A DNA stretch of 64,000 bases from Trichodesmium sp050015995 (GTDB taxonomy: Bacteria; Cyanobacteriota; Cyanobacteriia; Cyanobacteriales; Microcoleaceae): positions 73,066 through 137,065 of the forward strand of contig NZ_JBNHEP010000099.1 in assembly GCF_050015995.1 (NCBI RefSeq), in the 5' to 3' direction. Shown piece after piece: positions 37,413 through 46,195 of this stretch. The number at the start of each line of letters is the position of its first letter. Within the stretch, counting starts at the first letter, position 1. Below the pieces are notes generated by a model. The model was given only the letters and a program-made list of their open reading frames with translations, was not told the DNA's origin and searched no databases. Position numbers and translations under genes: made by a program.

Positions 37413-38194
37413 TTATGAATGCTTAATTGCTAAATCAACCTCCCCTGAAGCCATACCTCCCTGACGATCTGAAAGTTCTATAAGGGTTTTCAGAATACTT
37501 AATTTGGCTCCTTTTCGTTCCTTAATAACTTCAAACTTACAGAAGAATTCTTTCGAGTTGATTACAGATTTATAAGTACTATCAAGCCTCGTAATATAAA
37601 TATTACTAGGCCAAAACTTATAATACTCTTCTACAGTCATCTCCTGTAGACAAAGCAGTAATTTTTTTTTTGTAGCATAGGCAAGAGAAACAACCATAAC
37701 TTGATTGTAACAAATTACAAATTCAACTGCATTGAAATGTCCTGTATCATCAATATAGCAAGATGATTCAATTGAGAATGTCCCCTCAACAATATAATTA
37801 CTATCAGATTGTAATTTTCCCAAGGATAAAATAGATGCTTCCTGGAGATATACTGTTCCCTTGCTTGAATATGGCTTAGAGATTGTTTGTAAAGGAAATA
37901 TAAAAAGGAGATAGGGAACAGGGAACAGGGAACAGGGAACAGGGAACAGGGAATAGGGAATAGGGAATAGGGAATAAGGAGGAAGAAATCAAGACAAATA
38001 TTTGTCGCTTAAAAATCTAGGAATATATGTACTGAATACTTCTCTACCTACCAAATTTCAATCTCTTGAAGTATTACCGCTTTTAGATTTTAGTCACTCG
38101 CATGTTCTCTTAATACTTATTTTACAAACAGTCTCTTAAGTGCTTTGATCAGGTAATCATTGTCTATTTTTTGTAAATATTCCTTTTGTATCAT
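37413..38194 (-). pseudogene. FcoT-family (thioesterase/enoyl-ACP glycyltransferase) gene split by a MITE
   Basis: The C-terminal part (37413-37878) reads KPYSSKGTVYLQEASILSLGKLQ...IVEGTFSIESSCYIDDTGHFNAVEFVICYNQVMVVSLAYATKKKL ... QGGMASGEVDLAI. This matches mycobacterial FcoT (Rv0098) block for block: EPYSCKG, NFTIGESAYIRSTGHFNAVELILCFNQL, GGAASGEIELA. The 5' end is separated by a 257-bp IS5-type MITE (37879-38135) with TTA duplications. Removing the MITE and one TTA gives a continuous frame from an ATG at 38194 (MIQKEYLQKIDNDYLIKALKPYSSKG), 173 aa in all, close to the family length of ~183. FcoT relatives act on ACP-bound enoyl chains in isonitrile lipopeptide pathways. No such pathway genes are in the window. 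Confidence 0.85.
37879..38135. mobile_element. IS5-derived MITE disrupting the FcoT-like gene
   Basis: The ends GAGATTGTTTGTAAAG and (minus) GAGACTGTTTGTAAAA match the TIRs of the IS5 element at 6425-7464. TTA at 37876-37878 and 38136-38138 is the target duplication, again TNA. The inside is non-coding: a long gggaaca/gggaata heptamer tract (37914-37980) and unrelated AT-rich sequence. It is a nonautonomous passenger of the IS5/IS1031 transposase. Confidence 0.9.
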
Positions 38195-38286
38195 TGTTTT
38201 AACTCAGTTAGGACATTAACGACATTACTAAATTTACCATTGTTTTTATTCAACAGAAAGCATGATATAACTTCTAAATTATGACT

Positions 38287-39474
38287 TCAATAAAGCGTAT
38301 TCCTTTGTTGATAATTTCTCCCTAAATCTCTAATAGCTTCCTGCAAAGTTTCCACTTCCATACAAGTACCTCCAACAGCACCTGCCATTGTTGTAATATG
38401 TTCTTCCATTAAGGTACCACCAATATCATTACAACCCCACGTTAATGCCTCCTTGGCTCCATCTAAACCAATTTTTACCCAACTCGGTTGATGATTAATA
38501 ATCCAATTTCCTAAGAATATTCTCGATACCGCCGTTAACAATAAAACATCCAACAAAATAGGTTGGTCTCGCCCCACCCTCCGACGCAAAGGTGCAGGTG
38601 CTTCTTGCCCCACAAATGGTAATAAAATAAACTCTGTTATTCTTGCTGGATAATCTTTTTCAATGGCAGTTTGTTGGAGAAAACGCAATCTCTCTAAATG
38701 TAAAATCTGTTGTTGAGGGGTTTCAATATGACCGCACAACATGGTACTTGTAGTTGACATTCCCAACCGATGCGCCGTACCTACTATTTCTAACCAGGTC
38801 GCCGTGTCAATTTTTTCCGGGCAAATAACTCGCCTCACTGCATCATCCAAAACTTCCGCAGCAGTACCTGGCATCGATCCCACCCCCGCATCCCGCAAAG
38901 CAGCAATTACATATTCATAACTCACCCCATCTTCCCTAGCAATAAACTGCACCTCTTGGGGAGAAAAAGCGTGTAAATGTAATTGGGGAAACTCATCCTT
39001 AATACCTTTTACCAGTTGCAAATAATAAGGTAAAGATTTTCCAGCAACTTTAGCTTGAAGATTTAATCCTCCTTGCATACAAATTTCTGTCGCTCCACGT
39101 TGCACCGCATCATTAGCTTTTTCTAAAATTTGATTGATATCTAACCAAAATGCACCAGCATCCCCCTCGTCTCGACGAAATGCACAAAAACTACAATGTT
39201 GTTCGCAGATATTGGTGAAATTTATATTACGGTTGATAATGTAAGTTACTGTATCACCTGCTTGTTGTTGTCGGAGTTGGTCTGCCGTTTTCTGGATAGC
39301 GGTTATTTCTGGTGGAAGTTTGGTTAAAGTAAGTTTCCCAAAATTTTGTTGAGTAGTTGGAGATAATAATAAAAGTGTCTCTGCTGGGGATAGGTCGTAA
39401 CCTTCGAGAGCGCGATTTAAAATTGTCTCTAAGTTTAAATCTAGGTTTTGGTTTGTCAAATTGAAAGTAGTCAT
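38287..39474 (-). CDS. cofH: 7,8-didemethyl-8-hydroxy-5-deazariboflavin synthase subunit CofH
   Basis: About 395 aa from the ATG at 39474; an ATG 16 codons upstream is also possible. Radical SAM motif: NINFTNICEQHCSFCAFRR (CxxxCxxC). CofH-type segments: WLDINQILEKANDAVQRGATEICMQGG, HLHAFSPQEVQFIARE, GAGVGSMPGTAAEVLDDAVRRVICP-like, TTSTMLCGHIETPQQQILHLERLRFLQ, and GGTLMEEHITTMAGA near the end. With CofG it makes the F0 deazaflavin used as photolyase antenna in cyanobacteria. CofG is not in the window. Confidence 0.93.
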   Translation of the reverse strand: MTTFNLTNQNLDLNLETILNRALEGYDLSPAETLLLLSPTTQQNFGKLTLTKLPPEITAIQKTADQLRQQQAGDTVTYIINRNINFTNICEQHCSFCAFRRDEGDAGAFWLDINQILEKANDAVQRGATEICMQGGLNLQAKVAGKSLPYYLQLVKGIKDEFPQLHLHAFSPQEVQFIAREDGVSYEYVIAALRDAGVGSMPGTAAEVLDDAVRRVICPEKIDTATWLEIVGTAHRLGMSTTSTMLCGHIETPQQQILHLERLRFLQQTAIEKDYPARITEFILLPFVGQEAPAPLRRRVGRDQPILLDVLLLTAVSRIFLGNWIINHQPSWVKIGLDGAKEALTWGCNDIGGTLMEEHITTMAGAVGGTCMEVETLQEAIRDLGRNYQQRNTLY

Positions 39475-39509
39475 GTTTATCTGGTAAAAGGTGAGAGTAA
39501 GAACGTTTA

Positions 39510-39776
39510 TAGCAGTTTTCAATTAAGCAAACCACAGTAGTAGGGAGTCTACACTAAAATTGTGGGTTGTTTGCTTAAGACCTCTCCCCCGACCCCTCTC
39601 CTGCAAGGAGAGGGGGGACTGTTCTCCCCCAACGCTAGTAGGAAAGGGGGTTGAGGGGTTAGGTTTTTTTCAACCTACATTTTAAAGCTAGACGCGCTAG
39701 TAGGGATTTTCTATTGAAGGTCTCTACAGGTTTTTGGTTGTGAGGATGTAGTCCATCAATCAGCAAAAGCGCTGTA
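39510..39776. mobile_element. MITE, TACAGCG family, copy 2 (host of a nested MITE)
   Basis: The left end tagcagttttc...aaaccacagtag and right end aggtttttggttgtga...cagcaaaagcgctgta match the copy at 18634-18738. A second element sits between the halves at 39538-39702. TA bounds the outer unit. Confidence 0.75.
39538..39702. mobile_element. MITE, CCTAGTGCCGTGTCAAG family, copy 2, nested
   Basis: It runs from agtagggagtctacact (left) to aaagctagacgcgctag (right), with inner blocks aaaattgtgggttg and caacctacatttta. This matches the element at 29921-30093, including the purine-rich core. It interrupts the older TACAGCG element. Confidence 0.7.
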
Positions 39777-39884
39777 ATCAGAAAATAATCAACTTCTGGC
39801 ACAGGAGTTTACAGAGTCAGTTGTTACTTTTGCAGGTTTGGATAGCGATCGCTACTTGCCTGCGCTTGACCAATTTTATTGACT

Positions 39885-41258
39885 CTATTCAATCTCTCTT
39901 TTATTTTTTAAGTATTGTTTCCAGACAGGATTAAGAGTAAATACTGTCAAGTTATTCTCTGACTGCCTATCTAATAATAATCGTTTTTTTAGGGATTGAA
40001 TTAAGTTTACAGATTCCTGAATAGATAGTTGTAATTTGTTAATTATTTCTCCTATTGAAATAGGTTTGCTTTGGTTGGCAATTTGCTCCATAACTTTTAT
40101 TTCCACAGAAGATAAACGTTGCAATTGTTGTTCTAATTCTGTTTGTAATGCTTCTGGTAAAATTAGGGTTTCATATTCCAGAAATTCTGCTACTTGAGCG
40201 CCAAATAATTCTTGAATTGTTGTTGCTACCATCTCTAACCATCGGGGATTTCCTTGATAATTATTAATCAATTTTTCCCAGGATTCTCGATTTGCTAATT
40301 GGCGTTTTTGGCAGATTTCATTTGCAGCAGCTCCTAAGCTTCCTAAAATCAAGGTTCGTACTGGATAATTTTCTGTTTCTAATTTGGTAATTTCTGGAAT
40401 TTTTTCTCTACTTATTAATAGCAAACAACTCTGATGGGAGACTGTGACAAGTAGTTGAAAAAAATCTCGATAATCTTCATAACCAGATTTGTATTGACCT
40501 GAAAGTTTTCCTGTAGCAAATAATTTTTGTACGTCATCAAATATGATGCAGCAACGATATTTTTCTAGGTATTTTTGTAGTTGTGATAATAGAGTTTCGA
40601 TATTGTCTGAAGTTTCTATTTCTGGTGCAAAAATTTCCAGGAGGTTAGTGATAGTTGTGGTGAGGGTGGGAGAAAAGCGGAGAGTCCGATAAATGATGTA
40701 ATTAAAATTAGTTTTGATTTGCTGGATTAACTTTAGAGAAAGGGTCGTTTTGCCAATGCCACTTATTCCTAAAAGAGATATGACACGGAGGCGATCGCTC
40801 ACTATCCATTTTGATAAGGTAGAAAGTTCCTCTGTGCGACCATAAAAGTTGATAATTTCTGGTGCTTTGTCTAGGTTGATAATATGTTGAGTTGGTGTTT
40901 GTTGAGAGTTGGTTTTTGTTGGGGAAGCGCGAGAGTTTGACGGACAGATATTAATGTTACTTGTTACGTTATCTCTACAAAAAACAGGTGCAAAATTGTA
41001 AATACTTGCATTTTCTAATATTGTTCTAAAATTTGTTTTGGTAATATTTTCACCCAGTACTTCTGATAAAGTTTTCCATAATTTAGCACCGATATACCTA
41101 ACATGAGTTTCACTAGCATAAGTTTCCTCAGCAATTTTTTTGTAAGTCTGACCTTCTAAAGTGCGTTGCAATATAGTTTTTTGCATATAGTCTAAATTTT
41201 CTCCAGTATGGTCATAAATTAGCTCTTCAGCTAACTTCAAAACTTCTTGAATATCCAT
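39885..41258 (-). CDS. STAND/NB-ARC-like ATPase with vMAP-type N-terminal domain
   Basis: 457 aa from the ATG at 41258; 14 more codons are open upstream. Residues 1-85 (MDIQEVLKLAEELIYDHTGENLDYMQKTILQRTLEGQTYKKIAEETYASETHVRYIGAKLWKTLSEVLGENITKTNFRTIL) form the HTH-like adaptor domain found at the front of many cyanobacterial STAND proteins. The P-loop is ISLLGISGIGKTTLSLKLI and Walker B is CCIIFDDVQKLFATG, followed by the LLISREKIPEI sensor region and GNPRWLEMVATTI. A C-terminal winged-helix part (QLQRLSSVEIKVMEQIANQSKPISIGEIINKL) completes it. No sensor repeats follow. It is divergent from the GTPase-WD40 pair, suggesting a shared signalling or conflict role. Residue changes are not apparent. 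Confidence 0.8.
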   Translation of the reverse strand: MDIQEVLKLAEELIYDHTGENLDYMQKTILQRTLEGQTYKKIAEETYASETHVRYIGAKLWKTLSEVLGENITKTNFRTILENASIYNFAPVFCRDNVTSNINICPSNSRASPTKTNSQQTPTQHIINLDKAPEIINFYGRTEELSTLSKWIVSDRLRVISLLGISGIGKTTLSLKLIQQIKTNFNYIIYRTLRFSPTLTTTITNLLEIFAPEIETSDNIETLLSQLQKYLEKYRCCIIFDDVQKLFATGKLSGQYKSGYEDYRDFFQLLVTVSHQSCLLLISREKIPEITKLETENYPVRTLILGSLGAAANEICQKRQLANRESWEKLINNYQGNPRWLEMVATTIQELFGAQVAEFLEYETLILPEALQTELEQQLQRLSSVEIKVMEQIANQSKPISIGEIINKLQLSIQESVNLIQSLKKRLLLDRQSENNLTVFTLNPVWKQYLKNKREIE

Positions 41259-41429
41259 AGATTCGGAAATGTTAGGAATTTTAGGAATTATAGCAAACAA
41301 ATCGTATATTTCCTACAAATCCTACAAACAAATTGAGAGAAAATTTCTCACAATTCCTACTGACAAAGCCAGAATTGATCGGGAAAAATGGAGTATTAGG
41401 ACATTGACAAATAAACTAATCCACAAGTT

Positions 41430-42584
41430 ATGAATACTTACTCAGTTATTATGCTTGGGCCAAGTGGGTCTGGGAAAACTGTGTTCTTAGCAAGTATGTA
41501 CAAAAAGCTATCTACACATGGGAAACTAGGCTTTTTTTTGAAAGTTGAAGGTGCAGAAAAAAGAAAGCGTTTAAATAACATCTACACACAAATAGCTTTT
41601 GAGGAAGAATGGCCTACCGGAAATAAATTGTCTGAAGTATCGGAATGGAAATTTACTTGTTGCGTACAAACAAAAGATTTGTCTATTTATGATGCCTGCA
41701 AATTTATTTACATAGACTACGCAGGTGGTAGGTTGACTGACGAAATGGAGGAAGAAGACGAAGAGTTTAATAATAAAATCCAAGCCGCAGATATCATGCT
41801 AGTCTTACTAGATGGTCAAAGACTTTGTAATCTGATGCGTCGGGAAAAACCAGGTATGGTTTTTGTTTCCAGAGAGCTGCCAAATATGTTACAAGAGGTG
41901 CAAAAAATTCAAAACAAACCAGTACATTTTGTTATTAGTAAATGGGATATTGTCGAACCACATTATAGTCTCCAACAAATACGCGATCGCCTCCTTGAAA
42001 TTGAAGAGTTTACTAATTTAGTCAGAGCTAGAAATGAAGCTGGAACCCCAGTTAGACTCATTCCTGTTAGTTCAGTTGGCAAAGGATTTGCGACTTTACT
42101 ACAAGATGGTAGTATGGCAAAAAACGTTGGTGTCTTGCCTAAACCATTTCAACTTGAAGTACCTTTAGCTTGTATTTTGCCTGACATAATTCAAAATCAA
42201 GTGGAAGAATTGATCAAAAAAATAACAGCAGAACAAGGCAAAAAGATAGAAGTTAAGGCAGAATTAAGTTTTGGGGAAAGACTAGGGCAATTTTTGGGTT
42301 TTCTTGGTGGGGGAGTCAAAAAACTACAGCAATCGTTACCCGAAGAATATCAGTTTGGTGAAGATATTATCGAAAATTTGATTGAAACTGCTGAAAGACC
42401 TGCTAGGGAAAAAGTAGCAGAAGCTCAAAGAAGAACAGAAGAATTACGTGCTAAACAAGCAGAATCTCTCAACAAAGTGGTTGATGAAAAAACAGCACTC
42501 GACTCCGCTGTTAATTCTTTTTCATTGATTAAAAATCAACTAGATATTGATTTTCCAGAATCAGATTTGAGAAATGTATTATGA
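41430..42584 (+). CDS. P-loop GTPase of a GTPase-WD40 module
   Basis: 384 aa. The P-loop VIMLGPSGSGKTVFLASMYKKL is at residues 6-27, the switch-II-like IDYAGG at ~93-98, and the base-recognition motif FVISKWDI (NKxD type) at ~170. The C-terminal third is helical and charged (AERPAREKVAEAQRRTEELRAKQAESLNKVVDE), probably a coiled coil. It belongs to the TRAFAC-like 'double-GTPase' group often found in bacterial conflict operons; exact subfamily uncertain. It overlaps the following WD40 gene by 4 bases (ATGA), so the two are coupled and likely interact. Confidence 0.8.
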   Translation: MNTYSVIMLGPSGSGKTVFLASMYKKLSTHGKLGFFLKVEGAEKRKRLNNIYTQIAFEEEWPTGNKLSEVSEWKFTCCVQTKDLSIYDACKFIYIDYAGGRLTDEMEEEDEEFNNKIQAADIMLVLLDGQRLCNLMRREKPGMVFVSRELPNMLQEVQKIQNKPVHFVISKWDIVEPHYSLQQIRDRLLEIEEFTNLVRARNEAGTPVRLIPVSSVGKGFATLLQDGSMAKNVGVLPKPFQLEVPLACILPDIIQNQVEELIKKITAEQGKKIEVKAELSFGERLGQFLGFLGGGVKKLQQSLPEEYQFGEDIIENLIETAERPAREKVAEAQRRTEELRAKQAESLNKVVDEKTALDSAVNSFSLIKNQLDIDFPESDLRNVL

Positions 42585-44110
42585 ATAAGGAAGTTTGGTG
42601 TTTTTTAGTAAGTGCAAATAAGTACCTTGATTATAGAACAGTTGTAGCTCCTGATTTTATGTGTGAAAAAAATTATACGCTCATACTTGCTCAGGCAGCA
42701 GGAGGAGAAATAACTGACAAAGATACTGCATACTATCGGAGAATTATTAACTCTAAAGTCGAAGATTTAACATTAGTTTTCCGAGTTATTGAAGGTGTGG
42801 AAACAGATATAGGTATTTCTGGAGATGGTATTCTCAAAGACTCATTTGGTAGAGTCATTAGTTTAGTTGAAGGTATTGTTTTTAAAGGGGATGTTTCTGA
42901 AACAAATCTGTTAGTGACTTCAGAGGATTTTGATGAATTTCACAAGAAAATTATTGACAATTATCAAAAATTTTGGCAGAAAATTAGCCCAATTCCTGCT
43001 TATGATTCTCAATCATTTTCATTGTCAGAAAAACACAATGAAGATAATGCTTTTAAACTTCTTAAATTAGAGGATTATATTGTTGGAAATAAAGCTCACA
43101 AAGAAGTTGAATTATTAACTGATGAACAATTATCAGAAAAGGATAAATCTAGGGATGAATCTTTAGGCGATCACTCTCAATCATGGCAACCTAAAATTCT
43201 TAGGAAATTTAGTGGAGAGATTAATTCAATTGCTGTATCTCCTAATGGTCAAGAAATTGCTATTCGATATGGTCAAAACAAAATAGTTATTCAAGGTCTT
43301 AAAGAGAAGACACTATTAAATAAAAGGGAATTATTCGGAGGAAATGCAACCCCAATTGTAATTGACCCCACTAGTAAATTTATTGTAACTGCTGTCATTG
43401 AAGAGTTTGATGAAAATATTATCAGACTTTGGGATTTAAACACGAAAGAATCGAAGCAACTGGGGAGTCACGAAAATAGCATATCGAGTAGAGCAAGAGT
43501 ACAAGCAGTAGTCTTTACTCCTGATAGTCAAACAGTTATTAGTGGTGACAATAATGGAAGCATTAAAGTATGGGATGCAAGTGGAGCAGGAGAAATAAAA
43601 ACTACATCTATCCCAAAACATGATACTCAAATCAGGTGTATGGCAGTTGATAACAAAAACAATATTCTTGCAAGTGGAGACCAAAAGGGTAATATTAAGA
43701 TTTGGGAATTAGGATTAGGAGTACCAAGTCTAACGGAAAAAATGACTATTTCGGCTGCTCCACTCCCTATTAATTCATTAGCATTTTCCCCCGATGGTAA
43801 AATCCTAGCAAGTGGTGGTGATGACTACACAATCAAACTCTGGGATACGAAAACAGGCGAGGGATACGATCGCCACGAAAGAAAACATTCAAATATTGTT
43901 AACTCGTTAGCTTTCAGCTCCGATGGAAAGTTAATTGCGAGTGGAGACGATGATGGAAGGATTAAAATTTGGAGTCTGAAAAGTCAAACAGCTATTTTTG
44001 TAGGAAACAAACATACAAGTGCTGTAACCTCAGTAGTGTTTACTTCTGATGGCAAACTCATTAGTGGTGGTAAAGATGGTAAGTTGATTACATGGGAGCA
44101 AATCAAATAA
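42581..44110 (+). CDS. WD40 repeat protein coupled to the GTPase
   Basis: 509 aa. Residues 1-~150 are an alpha/beta domain I do not recognise (VWCFLVSANKYLDYRTVVAPDFMCEKNYTLILAQAAGG...DLTLVFRVIEGVETDIGISGDG). A linker follows to ~200. About seven WD40 blades then run to the end, e.g. PINSLAFSPDGKILASGGDDYTIKLWDTKTGEG and IVNSLAFSSDGKLIASGDDDGRIKIWSLKSQ. No signal peptide or membrane helix. The propeller is likely the sensing or docking part; the N-terminal domain may be the effector or adaptor. Confidence 0.85.
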   Translation: MNKEVWCFLVSANKYLDYRTVVAPDFMCEKNYTLILAQAAGGEITDKDTAYYRRIINSKVEDLTLVFRVIEGVETDIGISGDGILKDSFGRVISLVEGIVFKGDVSETNLLVTSEDFDEFHKKIIDNYQKFWQKISPIPAYDSQSFSLSEKHNEDNAFKLLKLEDYIVGNKAHKEVELLTDEQLSEKDKSRDESLGDHSQSWQPKILRKFSGEINSIAVSPNGQEIAIRYGQNKIVIQGLKEKTLLNKRELFGGNATPIVIDPTSKFIVTAVIEEFDENIIRLWDLNTKESKQLGSHENSISSRARVQAVVFTPDSQTVISGDNNGSIKVWDASGAGEIKTTSIPKHDTQIRCMAVDNKNNILASGDQKGNIKIWELGLGVPSLTEKMTISAAPLPINSLAFSPDGKILASGGDDYTIKLWDTKTGEGYDRHERKHSNIVNSLAFSSDGKLIASGDDDGRIKIWSLKSQTAIFVGNKHTSAVTSVVFTSDGKLISGGKDGKLITWEQIK

Positions 44111-44542
44111 ACATCTTCGATAATCAAAAATAAAATCAATTCTTATTGCCTTTGTTGCACAAATATCAGTCCTTGCAGTGTAATACTTATTAATAAGATT
44201 TATTGATAAATCCTTGTTTTATAATGCTTCTAAAATTTTTATGCAACAAAGTCATTCTTATCTATAAATTATTAATACTCTCCCCCTGTTCTCTCTTTTT
44301 GAGTGGCCAAAAAGTTATGATTTTGGGCAGACAATCATAGAAAGAAAGGGACAACTATTCCTCCTAACTCCTCTATAATTTTCTTAACTCCTGACTCCTA
44401 CCCTAACCATTCATACTTTTTCAGCAAACCCTCTTGTTGACAAAAGCAACAATTTTGTTTATACTTATTATTATGTAACTTTTTTTTCATGTTTTCCCAC
44501 TCTTGTATATTTAACTATTGTCCAACAGTTGATAAAAAAATC
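44111..44542. other. spacer with one MITE
   Basis: No gene is recognised. It contains the element at 44148-44253 and ctcctgactcct heptamers near 44370-44402. Confidence 0.4.
44148..44253. mobile_element. MITE, GCCTTTGTTGCA family
   Basis: The left end gcctttgttgcacaaa and right end tttttatgcaacaaagtc are inverted for ~15 bases with mismatches. About 106 bp, non-coding. The TIR type (CTTTGTTGCA) is common at insertion-sequence ends, but no matching full IS is in the window. Confidence 0.6.
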
Positions 44543-45016
44543 ATGGGTACTAAAGAAGCATCTTTTTTATTAGGTATGTCTCGTCAACGTTTATTAGTTT
44601 TATTAGCTCAAGGAAGAGTTAAAGGAGCTGAAAAAAAAGGTAGATTCTGGGAAATTCCAGTTTCTGAAAGTGGAATGCCTGTAATAATTCCGGCTCGGCG
44701 TGGTCCGAAAGGTATGTGGCGCAAGCAAGAATCTATTAAACCAAAAATGATTCATGTCAATCAAAACATAATTAAAAGTAATAAAACTAAGTCTCCAGAG
44801 AAATTGGAACCTGTAGTGTCACTCAAGCACGGCAATGATAACTATTATGGTTATGAATTATATATTTCAGGTCCTTGCCAAATCGTCTATCGACCTTATA
44901 AACCAGCAAGTTGTGGCGCTCACTTATGGATTAATACTTATCATTCTGTGCAATTTATAGATACTAAATCGAATCCAGCTACCGCAAGGCAACCCAGCAA
45001 ACAAATTTTCATCTAG
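44543..45016 (+). CDS. predicted DNA-binding protein with excisionase-like HTH
   Basis: 157 aa from the ATG at 44543; 18 more codons are open upstream. The N-terminus MGTKEASFLLGMSRQRLLVLLAQGRVKGAEKKGRFWEIPV is a MerR/excisionase-type winged HTH. A basic linker follows (RRGPKGMWRKQESIKPKMIHVNQNIIKSNKTKSPEKLE). The C-terminal ~70 residues (YYGYELYISGPCQIVYRPYKPASCGAHLWINTYHSVQFID) are unrecognised. Role unknown; it could regulate the neighbouring module or be a mobile-element leftover. Confidence 0.65.
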   Translation: MGTKEASFLLGMSRQRLLVLLAQGRVKGAEKKGRFWEIPVSESGMPVIIPARRGPKGMWRKQESIKPKMIHVNQNIIKSNKTKSPEKLEPVVSLKHGNDNYYGYELYISGPCQIVYRPYKPASCGAHLWINTYHSVQFIDTKSNPATARQPSKQIFI

Positions 45017-45185
45017 TCTGGTTTCAAAGGCAGTCCGATCATCACAAAAAAATATTTATTCGCTCAGAGCAGCTAAACTGACAATAACTTCAGCAGGATT
45101 TGTGCTGTTTGTTTGTGGGAAATCGTCTATCTGACAAAATAGTAGGGACGTTCCATAGAAGATCCCTACATTGCTTTGACATCTA

Positions 45186-46055
45186 TTACTCCACAATTTT
45201 CTGAACTTCCTCAACACTCAAACTGAGAGTTTCAGAAACTTCCTCTATACTTAAACCCATTGCCAATAACCGAGAAATAGCATTCCTTTGGATAAGCAAC
45301 GCCTTTTCAAGTTCAGATTCAGTACGTTCAAGTTCAGACTCAGCAAGTTCCGCTCTTGCTTTTTCAATTTCCGCACGTTCGTTTCCTATTAACAGCAAAT
45401 TACCTTCTGCATCCCACCAACGTAACCACAACATAAATTGATTGTCATAATTACCTTGCCAAAGTCCTAATTCTACTCCCAAACGCTCAATAGGATAGTG
45501 ACCCCGCTCATTTGGTGACATCTGCTGGTAATACCCATCCACCAAGTGATAAACTTCCAGATGACCGCTTGTAATTTCGTAAATGCCATAATAAGGAATT
45601 CGGATAACCTGTTCGTATACCCAAAACTTTCCAGGTTTAATTTTCTTTCCCTCAGATGTTCGAGATACAGGCGTTCGATCTCGTTCTTCTGCACCATCAC
45701 CTGATGCCAACTCTAAAGCAATAAATGGTGCAATATGTTCTCGCCAGATAACATAAGAGCGACGATATTGACCATCCAGTAAAGGGGGTACATTAGGAAC
45801 ATAAAACCAATCTGGGCAAACTGCACCTTGTTCGGGGGGGTCTGTTTCCCGCCAATATATGCCACAGTCTTGTCCGATCGCATATTCTCCATCAGGGTGA
45901 ATACGCTGCAAAACTGGAGTAATGGAGTCTGTAAGAATAATGCTTTGGGGATGCTCTTGGAAGTTTTTCACAAATGTACCGTCTGACTCTGGTAGTTGGG
46001 TATGGTCAGGAAAAGGTCGTAGTAGTTCAGTTTGAATGTTTGTTTCCGTCATCAC
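45186..46055 (-). CDS. Uma2-family (DUF820) protein
   Basis: 289 aa. The core has the PD-(D/E)XK-like nuclease fold of the cyanobacterial Uma2 family: GTFVKNFQEHPQSIILTDSITPVLQRIHPDGEYAIGQDCGIYW, PDWFYVPNVPPLLDGQYRRSYVIWREHIAPFIALELASGDGAEERD, KFWVYEQVIRIPYYGIYE. A Glu-rich coiled coil (RAEIEKARAELAESELERTESELEKA) and a terminal HTH-like RLLAMGLSIEEVSETLSLSVEEVQKIVE follow. These genes occur in many copies in filamentous cyanobacteria; whether they cut DNA is unproven. Confidence 0.88.
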   Translation of the reverse strand: MMTETNIQTELLRPFPDHTQLPESDGTFVKNFQEHPQSIILTDSITPVLQRIHPDGEYAIGQDCGIYWRETDPPEQGAVCPDWFYVPNVPPLLDGQYRRSYVIWREHIAPFIALELASGDGAEERDRTPVSRTSEGKKIKPGKFWVYEQVIRIPYYGIYEITSGHLEVYHLVDGYYQQMSPNERGHYPIERLGVELGLWQGNYDNQFMLWLRWWDAEGNLLLIGNERAEIEKARAELAESELERTESELEKALLIQRNAISRLLAMGLSIEEVSETLSLSVEEVQKIVE

Positions 46056-46195
46056 TAACCCATCAATATTTGATATTGTTGTCTTAATTTTAGCAAAAAT
46101 TTAGTTGTTTTTTAGGCATTGCTGAATATAAAACCAACAGACAAGATATCTATGCTACAAAAAAAATAGACAGAAAAATGCTTCCACTACTACAA

